A DNA stretch of 64,000 nt from Shimia sp040225985 (GCF_040225985.1 NZ_JBBPEU010000005.1:124001-188000), one strand, 5' to 3'. Counted from the stretch's first letter, positions 16,929-25,911 are shown. Notes: generated from the sequence alone by a model not told the origin. Numbers and translations: made by a program.

Positions 16929-17933
16929 ATGAACCTCAAACACAAACTCACAAGCGCCGTGGCCGCTGTCGCCCTTATGAGCGGCGCACAGGCTGCTATG
17001 GCTGCAGACGAAATCACCGTTGCCTATTTCCTCGAATGGCCGATGCCGTTCCAATACGCCAAGGTCATGGGCACCTACGAAGAAGAAATGGGTGTGGATA
17101 TCAATTGGGTCAGCTTCGACACCGGCACCGCGATGAGCGCGGCCATGGCATCGGGCGACGTCCAGATTTCTGTCTCTCAAGGCGTACCGCCGTTTGTGGT
17201 GGCCGCGTCGGCAGGGCAGGACATCCAGATCGTGGATGTGGCCGTAAGCTATTCCGAGAATGACAACTGTGTCGTGGCCGAGGCGCTTGAGATCGATAAG
17301 GACAGCGCCGGGGAATTGGCGGGCAAGAAGGTTGCCGTTCCGCTGGGCACGGCGGCGCATTACGGCTTTCTGAGCCAGATGAACCATTTTGGCGTCGACC
17401 TGGCCGGTCTTGACGTGGTCGACATGGCCCCAGCCGAGGGCGCAGCGGCCCTTGCACAAGGGTCGGTGGACATGGCCTGTGGCTGGGGCGGCGCATTGCG
17501 GCGCATGAAAGAGCACGGCAATGTCCTGTTGACCGGCGCAGAGAAAGAAGAGCTGGGTATCCTTGTCTTTGACGTCACCTCGGTGCCGGCGTCCTTTGCC
17601 GCCGAGCAGAGCGATCTCCTTTCTAAGTTCCTGAAAGTGACCGCTGATGCGAACGCCATGTGGAATGCCGGCGGCGATGGAGCGGCCAAAATGCTGCCCG
17701 TGATTGCCAAAGATGCGGGTATGGACGTGGCCGACACTGAAGCGACCATCGCAACCTTCAGCTTCCCGTCGGTAGATGACCAGTTGGGTGCAAAATGGCT
17801 TGGCGGTGGCGCACAGGAATTCATGAAGGGCGTGGCTGATGTCTTTGTGGGTGCAGGCAGCATCGACAAGGCGCTGGACACCTATGAAAACGCCGTGAAT
17901 ACCGGTCCGCTGGCGTCTGCCAAAGGCATGTAA
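16929..17933 (+). CDS. tauA: taurine ABC transporter, substrate-binding protein
   Basis: A 334-residue periplasmic binding protein with a signal peptide (basic start, hydrophobic core, cleavage near AMAADE at about 26). The mature protein follows the TauA/SsuA pattern: VAYFLEWPMPFQYAKVMG, ISVSQGVPPFVVAASAGQDI and AVPLGTAAHYGFLSQM. It captures taurine for the TauBC permease. It is first of three plus-strand genes and divergent from tpa. A hairpin follows the stop and may make tauA mRNA more abundant than tauBC, as is common for binding proteins. Confidence 0.9.
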   Translation: MNLKHKLTSAVAAVALMSGAQAAMAADEITVAYFLEWPMPFQYAKVMGTYEEEMGVDINWVSFDTGTAMSAAMASGDVQISVSQGVPPFVVAASAGQDIQIVDVAVSYSENDNCVVAEALEIDKDSAGELAGKKVAVPLGTAAHYGFLSQMNHFGVDLAGLDVVDMAPAEGAAALAQGSVDMACGWGGALRRMKEHGNVLLTGAEKEELGILVFDVTSVPASFAAEQSDLLSKFLKVTADANAMWNAGGDGAAKMLPVIAKDAGMDVADTEATIATFSFPSVDDQLGAKWLGGGAQEFMKGVADVFVGAGSIDKALDTYENAVNTGPLASAKGM

Positions 17934-17942
17934 TTCTCCCGG

Positions 17943-17983
17943 GGGCCACCCTCGTGTCGTTGCAACGGCGCGTTGGGTGGTCC
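17943..17983 (+). terminator. tauA-tauB intergenic hairpin
   Basis: A 9-pair stem (17943-17951 with 17975-17983, one G-U pair) lies within the 120-base tauA-tauB gap. No U-run follows, so it is more likely an mRNA stabiliser or leaky attenuator than a full terminator. Confidence 0.5.
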
Positions 17984-18053
17984 TGTGGGTGGATGATGGT
18001 GCGCGCGGGCTGTCCGCGCCACCGAATGAATTTTCAAGACTGAAAGGCGGACC

Positions 18054-18860
18054 ATGTCGGGACTGTCGATCGAAAATATTTCGATGCGCTTTGACCTGCC
18101 CAATGGCAGTTCGGTGCAGGCGTTGAAAGATGTGAGCCTGCACCTGAAAGAAGGCGAACTGCTGAGCGTGCTGGGGCCTTCGGGATGCGGAAAGACCACG
18201 CTTTTGAACATTCTCGCCGGATTTCTGGCGCCCACAGAGGGCCAGATCGTGATGAACGGCCACACCGTACAAGGCCCGGATGCCGAGCGAGGCATGGTGT
18301 TCCAGCAAGGGGCCCTGTTCGAATGGATGAGCGTGCGCGACAACGTGAGCTTCGGACCGCGCATGAAAGGTTTGAAAGAGGCCGACTGGGGCGAGAACGT
18401 GGACCATCTTCTTGATGTCGTCGGTTTGCAGGACTTCAAGCAAAAGGCGATCTACGAATTGTCCGGCGGGATGCAGCAGCGTGTGGCTCTGGCGCGGTGT
18501 CTGGCCAACGATCCTGATGTCATTCTGATGGACGAGCCTCTGGGCGCGCTGGATGCGCTGACCCGCGAAAAGATGCAGTCTTTGGTGCTGAAACTCTGGA
18601 AAGAGACCGGCAAGACAATCATTCTGATCACCCATTCGGTGGAAGAAGCTTTGCTGCTGGGGGAGCGCCTGCTGGTTATGGCCCCGCGACCAGGGCGTAT
18701 CCACAAGGAATACCGGTTGCCATTTGCCGATCTCGGGGTGGGGCAGGATCTGCGCGAGGTGAAGAAACACCCTGAATTTAGCCAGAAACGCGAGGAAATC
18801 CTCGGGATGATCTGGGACATGGAAGAAGAGATAATGGGACGCACGGAGGCCGCACAATGA
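18054..18860 (+). CDS. tauB: taurine ABC transporter, ATP-binding protein
   Basis: A 268-residue ABC ATPase of the nitrate/sulfonate/taurine class. Walker A GPSGCGKTT lies at residues 41-49; the signature LSGGMQQR and Walker B VILMDEPLGALD follow, then the switch histidine in LITHSVEEA. It powers taurine import with TauC. The start ATG follows a GAAAGGCGG ribosome site. Its stop overlaps the tauC ATG by 4 bases, so the two transporter subunits are translationally coupled. Confidence 0.92.
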   Translation: MSGLSIENISMRFDLPNGSSVQALKDVSLHLKEGELLSVLGPSGCGKTTLLNILAGFLAPTEGQIVMNGHTVQGPDAERGMVFQQGALFEWMSVRDNVSFGPRMKGLKEADWGENVDHLLDVVGLQDFKQKAIYELSGGMQQRVALARCLANDPDVILMDEPLGALDALTREKMQSLVLKLWKETGKTIILITHSVEEALLLGERLLVMAPRPGRIHKEYRLPFADLGVGQDLREVKKHPEFSQKREEILGMIWDMEEEIMGRTEAAQ

Positions 18861-20125
18861 TTCCGTTTCTGATATATGCGGCTATTTTCGTGGTGTCATT
18901 TTATGTGGTCCGCTTCATCGCACAACGCACCGCGATCCGGGATTACACGTCTTTGAAGACGGTGACTTTTGGTGACGAAAGCACGGTCCGCTCCAACCGC
19001 ACTGCCTCGATCATCTCGATCGTGACGATTTTCGTTCTTTGGGGGGCATTCACTGGATCAAAACTGCTGCCCGCGTTTCTGCATGCGCCCGGACCGTTCG
19101 TAGGAGAGGCAACTTTTACCTATACTGCGGCGACAGAGGACGGGCGTCAGGATGACGCTACAGTTACGGTGATCGTGCATCCGGTTGATCAGGAGGTTAG
19201 CGCGCCCGAAGTCGCCCCCGGAGAGGGGTGGGCCAAGAACGACTCGGCCACGATAGGTGCTTGGCGGTCAGGTCTGATCCGGGTCGACAAGAACGATGAG
19301 ATCGGCCGCAAAGAAGGGGCCACCGTGGTGGCCGTCAACGGACAGGCTATCTCGCCCGGTGGTGAAGTGATTACCGAGTTTGGGCGCGTCGGCATGTCGC
19401 CCAAGGGCACGCTCAACTTTGCCCCGAACAAGGGCTGGCAGATGGAGCCGATCTGGCTGCCCGCGCCCGAAGCCGTGGTTAAACGTCTTGGAGAAATTGC
19501 CAGCGAAGGGTTCCGGGGCAGCACGCTCTGGGAGCATCTTGGCTATTCCTTGTTCCGAGTCGTGGTGGGCTTTTTCTTCGGGGCCCTTGTGGGGATCCCG
19601 CTGGGCTATGCGATGGGGCTGTCCGATTGGTTTCGGGGCTGGTTCGACCCGATTGTCGAATTCATGCGCCCTGTTCCACCGCTGGCCCTGATCCCGTTGG
19701 TCATCATCTGGGCGGGGATTGGTGAACTTGGTAAGATCATTCTTCTGTTCCTTGCCGCACTCTGGATCATGGCCATCGCGGCCCGCTCGGGTGTATCTGG
19801 AGTGAATATCTCGAAGGTGCATGCAGCCTATTCCCTCGGGGCGAGCAAGGTCCAAATCATGCGACACGTGATCATTCCAAATTCACTGCCGGATATCTTC
19901 ACCGGTGCGCGTGTGGCGATGGGGGTCTGTTGGGGCACGGTTGTGGCGGCAGAACTTGTCGCCGCCGAAAAAGGGGCGGGCATGATGATCATGGTCGCGT
20001 CCAAGTTTCAGAACACGGATATCGTCATTATGGGCATCATACTGATCGGGATCATCGGCTTTGGGATTGACATGCTGATGCGCTGGGCGGAACGCGTTCT
20101 GGTGCCGTGGAAAGGCAAAGGCTAG
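18857..20125 (+). CDS. tauC: taurine ABC transporter permease with extra periplasmic domain
   Basis: A 422-residue permease, about 150 residues longer than Escherichia coli TauC. Residues 1-22 form an added membrane segment and 50-68 the usual first one. Residues 81-198 are a beta-rich soluble insertion with no counterpart in the E. coli protein. From about 199 (WLPAPEAVVKRL) the normal permease core resumes, with the EFMRPVPPLALIPL and EAA-type SLGASKVQIMRHVIIPNSLP loops. The insertion follows a membrane segment, so it is probably periplasmic and could touch TauA. A strong terminator follows. Confidence 0.9.
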   Translation: MIPFLIYAAIFVVSFYVVRFIAQRTAIRDYTSLKTVTFGDESTVRSNRTASIISIVTIFVLWGAFTGSKLLPAFLHAPGPFVGEATFTYTAATEDGRQDDATVTVIVHPVDQEVSAPEVAPGEGWAKNDSATIGAWRSGLIRVDKNDEIGRKEGATVVAVNGQAISPGGEVITEFGRVGMSPKGTLNFAPNKGWQMEPIWLPAPEAVVKRLGEIASEGFRGSTLWEHLGYSLFRVVVGFFFGALVGIPLGYAMGLSDWFRGWFDPIVEFMRPVPPLALIPLVIIWAGIGELGKIILLFLAALWIMAIAARSGVSGVNISKVHAAYSLGASKVQIMRHVIIPNSLPDIFTGARVAMGVCWGTVVAAELVAAEKGAGMMIMVASKFQNTDIVIMGIILIGIIGFGIDMLMRWAERVLVPWKGKG

Positions 20126-20146
20126 AGCGACTTTCAAAGCACGAGT

Positions 20147-20174
20147 AAAGGGCGGCCTCTGAGCCGCCCTTTTT
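20147..20174 (+). terminator. tauABC terminator
   Basis: GGGCGGC (20150-20156) pairs with GCCGCCC (20163-20169), extended by AAA/TTT, and runs into five T residues: a classic rho-independent terminator 22 bases past tauC. Confidence 0.85.
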
Positions 20175-20234
20175 CTTGTGTCCCCAAGAAGCCTTGTAGA
20201 CAGTTCCTGCGGCCCCATGTAATCAGTCTCGACG

Positions 20235-20717
20235 ATGGCAAAGCAAAAGAAACAGAACTCGGATCCCAACTATAAAGTGATCGCTGAAAACCGGCGGGCA
20301 CGGTTTGACTATGCCATTGAGGACGATATCGAATGCGGCATCGTCCTGAGCGGGTCCGAGGTCAAATCTCTGCGGGAAAACAGCGCCAACATAGCCGAAA
20401 GTTATGCGGCGGTTGAGGACGGCGAGCTGTGGTTGGTGAACTCTTATATCGCCCCCTATGATCGCGCGATGTTCAGCCACCAAGAGCGCAGACGTCGCAA
20501 GATGTTGGTGAGTCGCAAAGAGCTTTCCAACATGTGGAGCGCGACCCAGCGCAAAGGCATGACGCTGGTTCCCCTCGTGATGTATTTCAACCACAAGGGG
20601 CTGGTGAAGCTGAAGATTGGCATCGCCAAGGGTAAAAAGAACCACGACAAACGCGCCACCGAAGCCAAGCGGGACTGGGGCCGTCAGAAACAAAGACTGC
20701 TTCGTCACGGCGAATAA
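20235..20717 (+). CDS. smpB: SsrA-binding protein SmpB
   Basis: A 160-residue RNA-binding protein that delivers tmRNA to stalled ribosomes. The OB-fold core is clear (NRRARFDYAIEDDIECGIVLSG followed by SEVKSLR), as are the YIAPYDRAMF segment and the basic, disordered C-terminal tail (GKKNHDKRATEAKRDWGRQK) that enters the ribosomal mRNA channel. The length is normal. It has its own 109-base upstream gap after the tauC terminator, so it is probably a separate transcription unit. The tmRNA gene is not in the window. Confidence 0.96.
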   Translation: MAKQKKQNSDPNYKVIAENRRARFDYAIEDDIECGIVLSGSEVKSLRENSANIAESYAAVEDGELWLVNSYIAPYDRAMFSHQERRRRKMLVSRKELSNMWSATQRKGMTLVPLVMYFNHKGLVKLKIGIAKGKKNHDKRATEAKRDWGRQKQRLLRHGE

Positions 20718-20843
20718 GAATACCTTCTAGCCTGTCGCCTGTGCGCCTTTGTTGTGTTTTGCGGGCAGGTGAGCTCTTGGTGTAACTTGCGTCCCGACGC
20801 TGCCGATAGTAGGCAGGTGGGTGACTCAATTTTGGGGGCAGAC

Positions 20844-21701
20844 ATGGCTCAGGATGATCCTCGCACGCTTGTGTCCACCGAGTGGTTGGCCGCGCATATG
20901 AAAGACCCGGATTTACGGATTATTGACGCGTCCTGGCACATGCCGGCGGAGAACCGCGATCCGCAGGCCGAATATGACGCCGCACATATCCCGGGCGCAC
21001 GGTTTTTTGACATAGATGAAATCGCTGACCTGCGCAGCGAACTGCCCCACATGGTTCCGCCCGTTGAAAAATTTATGTCGCGGATGCGCGCGATGGGCGT
21101 TGGCGATGGGCATCAGGTCGTTATTTACGACGCAAATGGCGTCAACTCGGCCTGCCGTGTCTGGTGGTTGTTCAAGCTCATGGGGCAGAACGACGTGGCC
21201 GTGCTGGATGGTGGTCTGCCGAAATGGCAGGCCGAAGGGCGCGCCATCGAAGACATGCCGCCCGTGATTCGTGATCGCCACATGACGGTGCGTCGTCAGA
21301 ACCACCTTGTGAAAGACGTAACACAGGTTTCGGCGGCCTCGAAATTGGGGGATTTTGAAATCATCGACGCGCGCAGTGCTGAACGCTTCAAAGGTGAGGT
21401 GGACGAGCCGCGCGCCGGTCTGAGATCGGGGCACATTCCCGGATCCAAAAACGTGCCTTTCGCAACCCTGCTGACCGATAACGGTACGATGAAAGACCCC
21501 GACGCGTTGCGGGCGATCTTCGAAGAGGCCGGGGTTGACCTGTCCAAGCCCGCCATCACGACCTGCGGGTCGGGTGTGACGGCCTGTATTCTTGCCCTCG
21601 CGATGGAGCGTTTTGGCAAGACCGATTATGCCGTCTATGACGGTTCCTGGACCGAGTGGGGTGCCTTTCCCACTCTCCCAATTGCCACCGGAGAAGCCTG
21701 A
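20844..21701 (+). CDS. sseA: 3-mercaptopyruvate/thiosulfate sulfurtransferase
   Basis: A 285-residue tandem rhodanese. The first domain (1-135) has the inactive-type core and the second (about 160-285) has the catalytic loop CGSGVTA with the persulfide cysteine, the loop type associated with 3-mercaptopyruvate specificity. It moves sulfane sulfur from mercaptopyruvate to thiols or cyanide in the cytoplasm. I chose the ATG at 20844, preceded by GGGGGCAG; the frame is open further upstream without a convincing start. The stop overlaps the next ATG (TGATG), so it is co-translated with the aminotransferase that could make mercaptopyruvate-like keto acids. Confidence 0.9.
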   Translation: MAQDDPRTLVSTEWLAAHMKDPDLRIIDASWHMPAENRDPQAEYDAAHIPGARFFDIDEIADLRSELPHMVPPVEKFMSRMRAMGVGDGHQVVIYDANGVNSACRVWWLFKLMGQNDVAVLDGGLPKWQAEGRAIEDMPPVIRDRHMTVRRQNHLVKDVTQVSAASKLGDFEIIDARSAERFKGEVDEPRAGLRSGHIPGSKNVPFATLLTDNGTMKDPDALRAIFEEAGVDLSKPAITTCGSGVTACILALAMERFGKTDYAVYDGSWTEWGAFPTLPIATGEA

Positions 21702-22885
21702 TGCTGAACAACCTGAAACAACAGCCTGCGGACAAGATCCTCGCCCTGATGGCGATGTATCGTGACGATCCCCGCCCGACCAAGATTGATCTGGGTGTCG
21801 GGGTCTACAAGAACGCCGAGGGTGTGACCCCGGTGATGCGGGCGGTCAAGGAAGCCGAGCGTCGTCTGGTCGAAGAGCAAACCACCAAGGCTTATGTGGC
21901 GCTGGCAGGGGATCCGGCGTTCTCGGATGCGATGATTGATCTGGTGCTCGGCACCACCGTGGCGCGCGATCGTATAGCCGCCGTGGCCACACCAGGTGGC
22001 ACAGGAGCCGTGCGTCAGGCCTTTGAACTGATCAAAGGTGTCAGCCCCGACGCAACGATATGGGTGTCCAACCCGACCTGGCCGAACCATGTCTCGATCC
22101 TGAACTATCTGAACATGAAACAGTCGGCTTACCGCTATTTCGACGGTGAAACCCGTGGTGTCGATTTCGACGGGATGATGGAAGACCTTTCTGGCGCGTC
22201 GGCGGGCGATGTCGTGCTTCTGCACGGCTGCTGCCACAACCCGACAGGGGCAAACCTCAACATGACCCAGTGGCAAGAGGTGGTGACCCTGCTGAACGAA
22301 AAGGGTCTGATCCCGATGATCGACATTGCCTATCAGGGCTTTGGCGATGGTCTGGATGAAGACGCGGCGGCGACACGGCTTGTGGCGTCAAGCGTGCCGG
22401 AGTGCCTGATTGCGGCCAGCTGTTCGAAGAACTTCGGGGTTTACCGCGAACGCACGGGCCTGTTGATGGCGATTTCCGAGGATGCGGGAAATACAGCTGT
22501 GACTCAAGGCAATCTCAATCACCTGAACCGCCAGAACTTTTCCTTCCCGCCGGATCACGGCGCACGGGTTGTGACGACAATCCTTACCGACGAAGCCTTG
22601 CGCGCGGACTGGGCGGCCGAACTGGAAGAAACACGTCTCGGGATGCTCAAACTGCGCGAGCAACTGGCAAGCGAGTTGCAGCGCCTGTCCGGATCTGACC
22701 GTTTCGGATTTCTTGCGCAGCACCGCGGAATGTTCTCGCGCCTCGGCACGACCCCGGATATGGTCGAACGTCTGCGTGCAGAACACGGGATCTACATGGT
22801 GTCGGACAGCCGTCTGAACATCGCCGGCCTGAACCAGACCACAGTCCCGATCCTTGCCAAGGCGATTGTTGACACGGGCATCTGA
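21701..22885 (+). CDS. aromatic/aspartate class I aminotransferase
   Basis: A 394-residue PLP aminotransferase of the AspC/TyrB type. Key features are GVYKNAEGVTPVMRAVKEAE near the start, the CHNPTGANL motif around 185, DIAYQGFGDG and the Schiff-base lysine in SCSKNFGVYRERTG. It probably exchanges aromatic amino acids or aspartate with 2-oxoglutarate. Some relatives also deaminate cysteine, which would supply 3-mercaptopyruvate to the sulfurtransferase encoded directly before it (1-base overlap); this link is inference. The operon ends in a clear terminator. Confidence 0.87.
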   Translation: MLNNLKQQPADKILALMAMYRDDPRPTKIDLGVGVYKNAEGVTPVMRAVKEAERRLVEEQTTKAYVALAGDPAFSDAMIDLVLGTTVARDRIAAVATPGGTGAVRQAFELIKGVSPDATIWVSNPTWPNHVSILNYLNMKQSAYRYFDGETRGVDFDGMMEDLSGASAGDVVLLHGCCHNPTGANLNMTQWQEVVTLLNEKGLIPMIDIAYQGFGDGLDEDAAATRLVASSVPECLIAASCSKNFGVYRERTGLLMAISEDAGNTAVTQGNLNHLNRQNFSFPPDHGARVVTTILTDEALRADWAAELEETRLGMLKLREQLASELQRLSGSDRFGFLAQHRGMFSRLGTTPDMVERLRAEHGIYMVSDSRLNIAGLNQTTVPILAKAIVDTGI

Positions 22886-22905
22886 GGCCGACTTCAGAAC
22901 AGGAG

Positions 22906-22940
22906 AAAGCCATCTGCATCTGCGGATGGCTTTTTCTTTT
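22906..22940 (+). terminator. terminator after the aminotransferase
   Basis: AGCCATC (22908-22914) pairs with GATGGCT (22925-22931) and runs into TTTTCTTTT, 20 bases past the stop. Confidence 0.85.
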
Positions 22941-22996
22941 CCGCAAGCCCTCAACAGATAACGTAGCAACCGTTAGATGGTCTTGGTGGATTCGGC

Positions 22997-24194
22997 TTGT
23001 ATGAGCTCTCGCGAAGTATTTTTGTTTTGCTCGCAGGAATGACATTTGCCGTCGCGGGATGTGGGGAGCAGCATGACCGTTCAGAGACGGCTCCTCCTGC
23101 TGAAAGCTATGAAAACTTCGGGCCTGTGGGGTATGCTGTGCCGGTGCGAGCCGACGAGGCCGCCTACAAGGAAGATCCCGCGGCGCTGGTGTCCTATTAC
23201 GAAAATGGCGTCATGCCCATACCGGTCGCTGTTCACGGTCGTGGAATGAATATTCTGGCCTTGTCCGGGGGAGGGCAGGATGGTGCCTTTGGGGCCGGAG
23301 TGTTGAATGACTGGACACAGGCAGGGACACGGCCGCAGATTTAGATCGTGACCGGAATTTCCACAGGCGCGCTCATGGCGCCCTTTGCCTTCCTTGGGTC
23401 TGACTATGACGATCGACTGCGCAGCACCTATACACAGTCTTCGACCAGCGATATCGCGCGTTTCAACGTGCTAGGTGCAGTCTTTGAGCGGGGTTATGTG
23501 GCATCGACCCGCCCCCTTGCCGAAGCGATCAGGCGCGAACTGGATGCATCTGTGATCCGCGCCATCGCCGAGCAGTCACGTCAGGGGCGCAAACTGTTGA
23601 TCGGCATGACGAATACCGACGCCGAGCGTCCGGTGCTTTGGGATATCGGGGCCATGACACAGGTTGATACGCCTGAGTCCCACGACATGATCCGCGAAGT
23701 AGTTCCTGCGTCCGCGTCGATACCTTTTGTGTTCGAACCGGTGCGCATCCTGGTCACGGGCGGCACTCAAATCCGGGGGGAATTCCACGTGGATGGGGGC
23801 TGACCCGCGAAATCTTTGTGTATCCGCCGCAATTCGACATGCGCAGCCCTTCGGAAACATGGGTTCAGTTCGGGCAGCAAGACCATTTGGCTGAACCACA
23901 ATAATAGGCTCGAGGACAGTTACGCGCCTCAGAATACATAACTGCGCGATATGGCTGAGCGCACATTCGCGATTCTGATCCGCTCTCAGAGCATCGAAAT
24001 ATCAACTCGATCGCCTTTCTGGCCAAGCGGGACGGGCTGAATGCGCATCTCCAGTCCATCCCTGCAAGTTTTGATGCAAGCCGAGCGAAGCCTTAGATCA
24101 GGCTTATATGGTCGCCCTGTTCGAAGTTGTTTTTCAGCAGGCTTTGCAGCCGGATGGGTGGTTGACAAACATCCAGAAGCGCAACGCGCCTTAG
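22997..24194 (+). pseudogene. decayed patatin-like phospholipase lipoprotein
   Basis: Fragments of one gene lie in order. The first (TTG 22997) has a lipoprotein signal ending VAGC and the patatin oxyanion motif SGGGQDGAFGAGVL. It stops at TAG 23342-23344 just before IVTGISTGAL, the nucleophile motif GxSxG, which is in the same frame. The active-site DGG is at about 23793-23802. There the frame breaks: one base seems lost, and TREIFVYPPQFDMR continues in another frame. At least one more frame change (KTIWLNHNNRLEDS) and an in-frame TAA in 'T*LRDMAERTFA' follow before the end WLTNIQKRNAP near 24194. The intact form would be a surface or secreted acyl hydrolase. It cannot now make a full protein. 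Confidence 0.88.
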
Positions 24195-24197
24195 CTC

Positions 24198-24356
24198 TTA
24201 CTTCGTCAGGATCAGCTTGCCCGCGCGCGTGATTCTTAGCGTATAGACCTGTTCATCCAGAACGATCTGGGCAAGGCCTTTGTCGCCGGTCAGCGTGCGG
24301 GCATCATGCAGAGGCATTGGATTCAACAGGTGGCTCATTGGAGTTTGGGCATTCAT
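24198..24356 (-). CDS. hemP: hemin uptake protein HemP
   Basis: A 52-residue protein with the HemP pattern: MPLHDARTLTGDKGLAQI, then VYTLRITRAGKLILTK at the C-terminus. HemP proteins accompany or regulate heme uptake genes, and in some bacteria act as activators of them, but no heme receptor or transporter is seen here. I chose ATG 24356 with GAGG upstream; an in-frame ATG at 24374 is also possible. A TTGACT element at about 24500 on the minus strand could be its -35. It is directly followed by the 3' end of the convergent patatin pseudogene. Confidence 0.75.
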   Translation of the reverse strand: MNAQTPMSHLLNPMPLHDARTLTGDKGLAQIVLDEQVYTLRITRAGKLILTK

Positions 24357-24523
24357 GGGTTCAGCCTCGTTCATCAAGTCACAAATCTCTCCACGAACGG
24401 TGCAGCGCGTTTCCTGCGTGGTCCTGTGGATGCTCACTGGCTCGCCCGGGATCACGGGCTGGCTGATATGATAATAGATGACAAAAAAGGTCGGATAAGT
24501 CAACACCCAACGATCCGGTATAG

Positions 24524-24558
24524 AAAAACCCGGACGTCGCCGTCCGGGTTCGTTTTTT
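24524..24558. terminator. amtB terminator, bidirectional
   Basis: AACCCGGACG (24527-24536) pairs perfectly with CGTCCGGGTT (24541-24550), loop TCGC, with A-runs and T-runs on both sides. It lies about 27 bases past the amtB stop. Confidence 0.8.
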
Positions 24559-24576
24559 TGCGATGTCTTGGAAGGC

Positions 24577-25911
24577 TTAGCCGTTGGTGAACTCGGGGTA
24601 AGCTTCCATGCCCAGCTCTGCCATGTCCAGACCGTTGATCTCTTCTTCTTCCGAGACACGGATGCCGATGGTTACTTTCAGGATGAACCACACGATGGCC
24701 GACAGGACGATGGTTGCGCCGCCGATGACAACGATGCCGTAAAGCTGTGCACCGATGGTGGCGTCGCCGTTCGAGAGAACAACTGCCAGGGTGCCCCAGA
24801 TGCCTGCGATCAGGTGAACCGGGATGGCGCCTACGACGTCGTCGATTTTGAGTTTGTCCAGGAACGGAACTGCGAAGACCACGATCACGCCACCGACCAT
24901 ACCGATGATGGTTGCGAGGCCAAGGGTGGGTGCCAGAGGTTCAGCCGTGATCGACACGAGGCCGGCCAGTGCGCCGTTCAGTACCATTGTGAGGTCAGGC
25001 TTTTTGAACATGATCTGGGTCAGGATCAGGGCTGCGATGGCGCCACCGGCTGCGGCTGCATTGGTGTTCGAGAAGATGCGCGATACGTCAGCAACGTCGC
25101 CTACCGAACCCATGGCCAGCTGCGAGCCGCCGTTAAAGCCGAACCAACCCAGCCACAGGATGAACGTTCCCAGCGTTGCGAGGGGCAGGTTCGAGCCCGG
25201 CATCGGGATCGTGCGCCCATCTTTATACTTGCCGATACGCGGTCCGAGGATGATAGCACCGGTCAGAGCAGCCCAGCCGCCTACCGAGTGTACGATGGTC
25301 GAGCCGGCAAAATCCGAGAAGCCTGCTTCGCCCACAAAGCCACCACCCCAGGTCCAGGATGCGGTCAGCGGATAGATGATCGAAGTCAGAATGACGGTGA
25401 AGATCAGGAAGGGCCACAGTTTGATCCGTTCAGCCACGGTGCCCGATACGATTGAGGCCGTTGCCGCACAGAACATCAGCTGGAAGAAGAAGTCCGAGCC
25501 GGTCGAGGCGTAGGAATAGTCGTCTGCTGCGTCGGCGGTCACGCCCACGGCTTCCAGAACGCCCGGTCCCCAAACACCCGACAGAACGCCTTCAACACTC
25601 CAGGTGCCGAGCGGGTACATAAGGTTATAGCCGATCAGGTAATAGAAGATGGCGGCCAGACCGAACAGTGCCATGTTCTTGGTCAGCTGCATGGTCACGT
25701 TCTTGGCACGCACGAGGCCCGCTTCGAGCATGGCAAAGCCAGCAGCCATGAAGAATACCAGGAAGCCGCCAATCAGGAACAGCAGCGAGTTCAGGATAAA
25801 GACGGTATCGGTCGACGGGTTGGTGCCCGGAACCGGCCTTTCTTCAGCGAGCCCCATCACCGGCAGCGCGGTCAGCGCAACGGGCAGGGCGATTTTTGCA
25901 AGTGTTTTCAT
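24577..25911 (-). CDS. amtB: ammonium transporter AmtB
   Basis: A 444-residue ammonium channel with a signal-like first segment (to about 22, GLAEERPV) and some eleven membrane helices. Amt motifs are visible: FFMAAGFAMLEAGLVRAKN near the start, DFAGSTIVHSVGG in the middle and FNGGSQLA. The protein moves ammonium across the inner membrane and is blocked by GlnK. I chose ATG 25911 because of GGAAGAGAG just upstream. It follows glnK by 25 bases in the usual glnK-amtB order, so the two share a promoter. A strong terminator follows. Confidence 0.95.
   Translation of the reverse strand: MKTLAKIALPVALTALPVMGLAEERPVPGTNPSTDTVFILNSLLFLIGGFLVFFMAAGFAMLEAGLVRAKNVTMQLTKNMALFGLAAIFYYLIGYNLMYPLGTWSVEGVLSGVWGPGVLEAVGVTADAADDYSYASTGSDFFFQLMFCAATASIVSGTVAERIKLWPFLIFTVILTSIIYPLTASWTWGGGFVGEAGFSDFAGSTIVHSVGGWAALTGAIILGPRIGKYKDGRTIPMPGSNLPLATLGTFILWLGWFGFNGGSQLAMGSVGDVADVSRIFSNTNAAAAGGAIAALILTQIMFKKPDLTMVLNGALAGLVSITAEPLAPTLGLATIIGMVGGVIVVFAVPFLDKLKIDDVVGAIPVHLIAGIWGTLAVVLSNGDATIGAQLYGIVVIGGATIVLSAIVWFILKVTIGIRVSEEEEINGLDMAELGMEAYPEFTNG

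Noticed and set aside
16737..18857. 706-codon minus-strand open frame
   Set aside because: It covers tauA and tauB in the opposite direction; those genes have clear family motifs and the minus frame has none. It is a GC-rich shadow.
20800..20816. CTGCC/GGCAG hairpin before sseA
   Set aside because: Five pairs only, with no SRP-RNA or riboswitch core; too weak to list.
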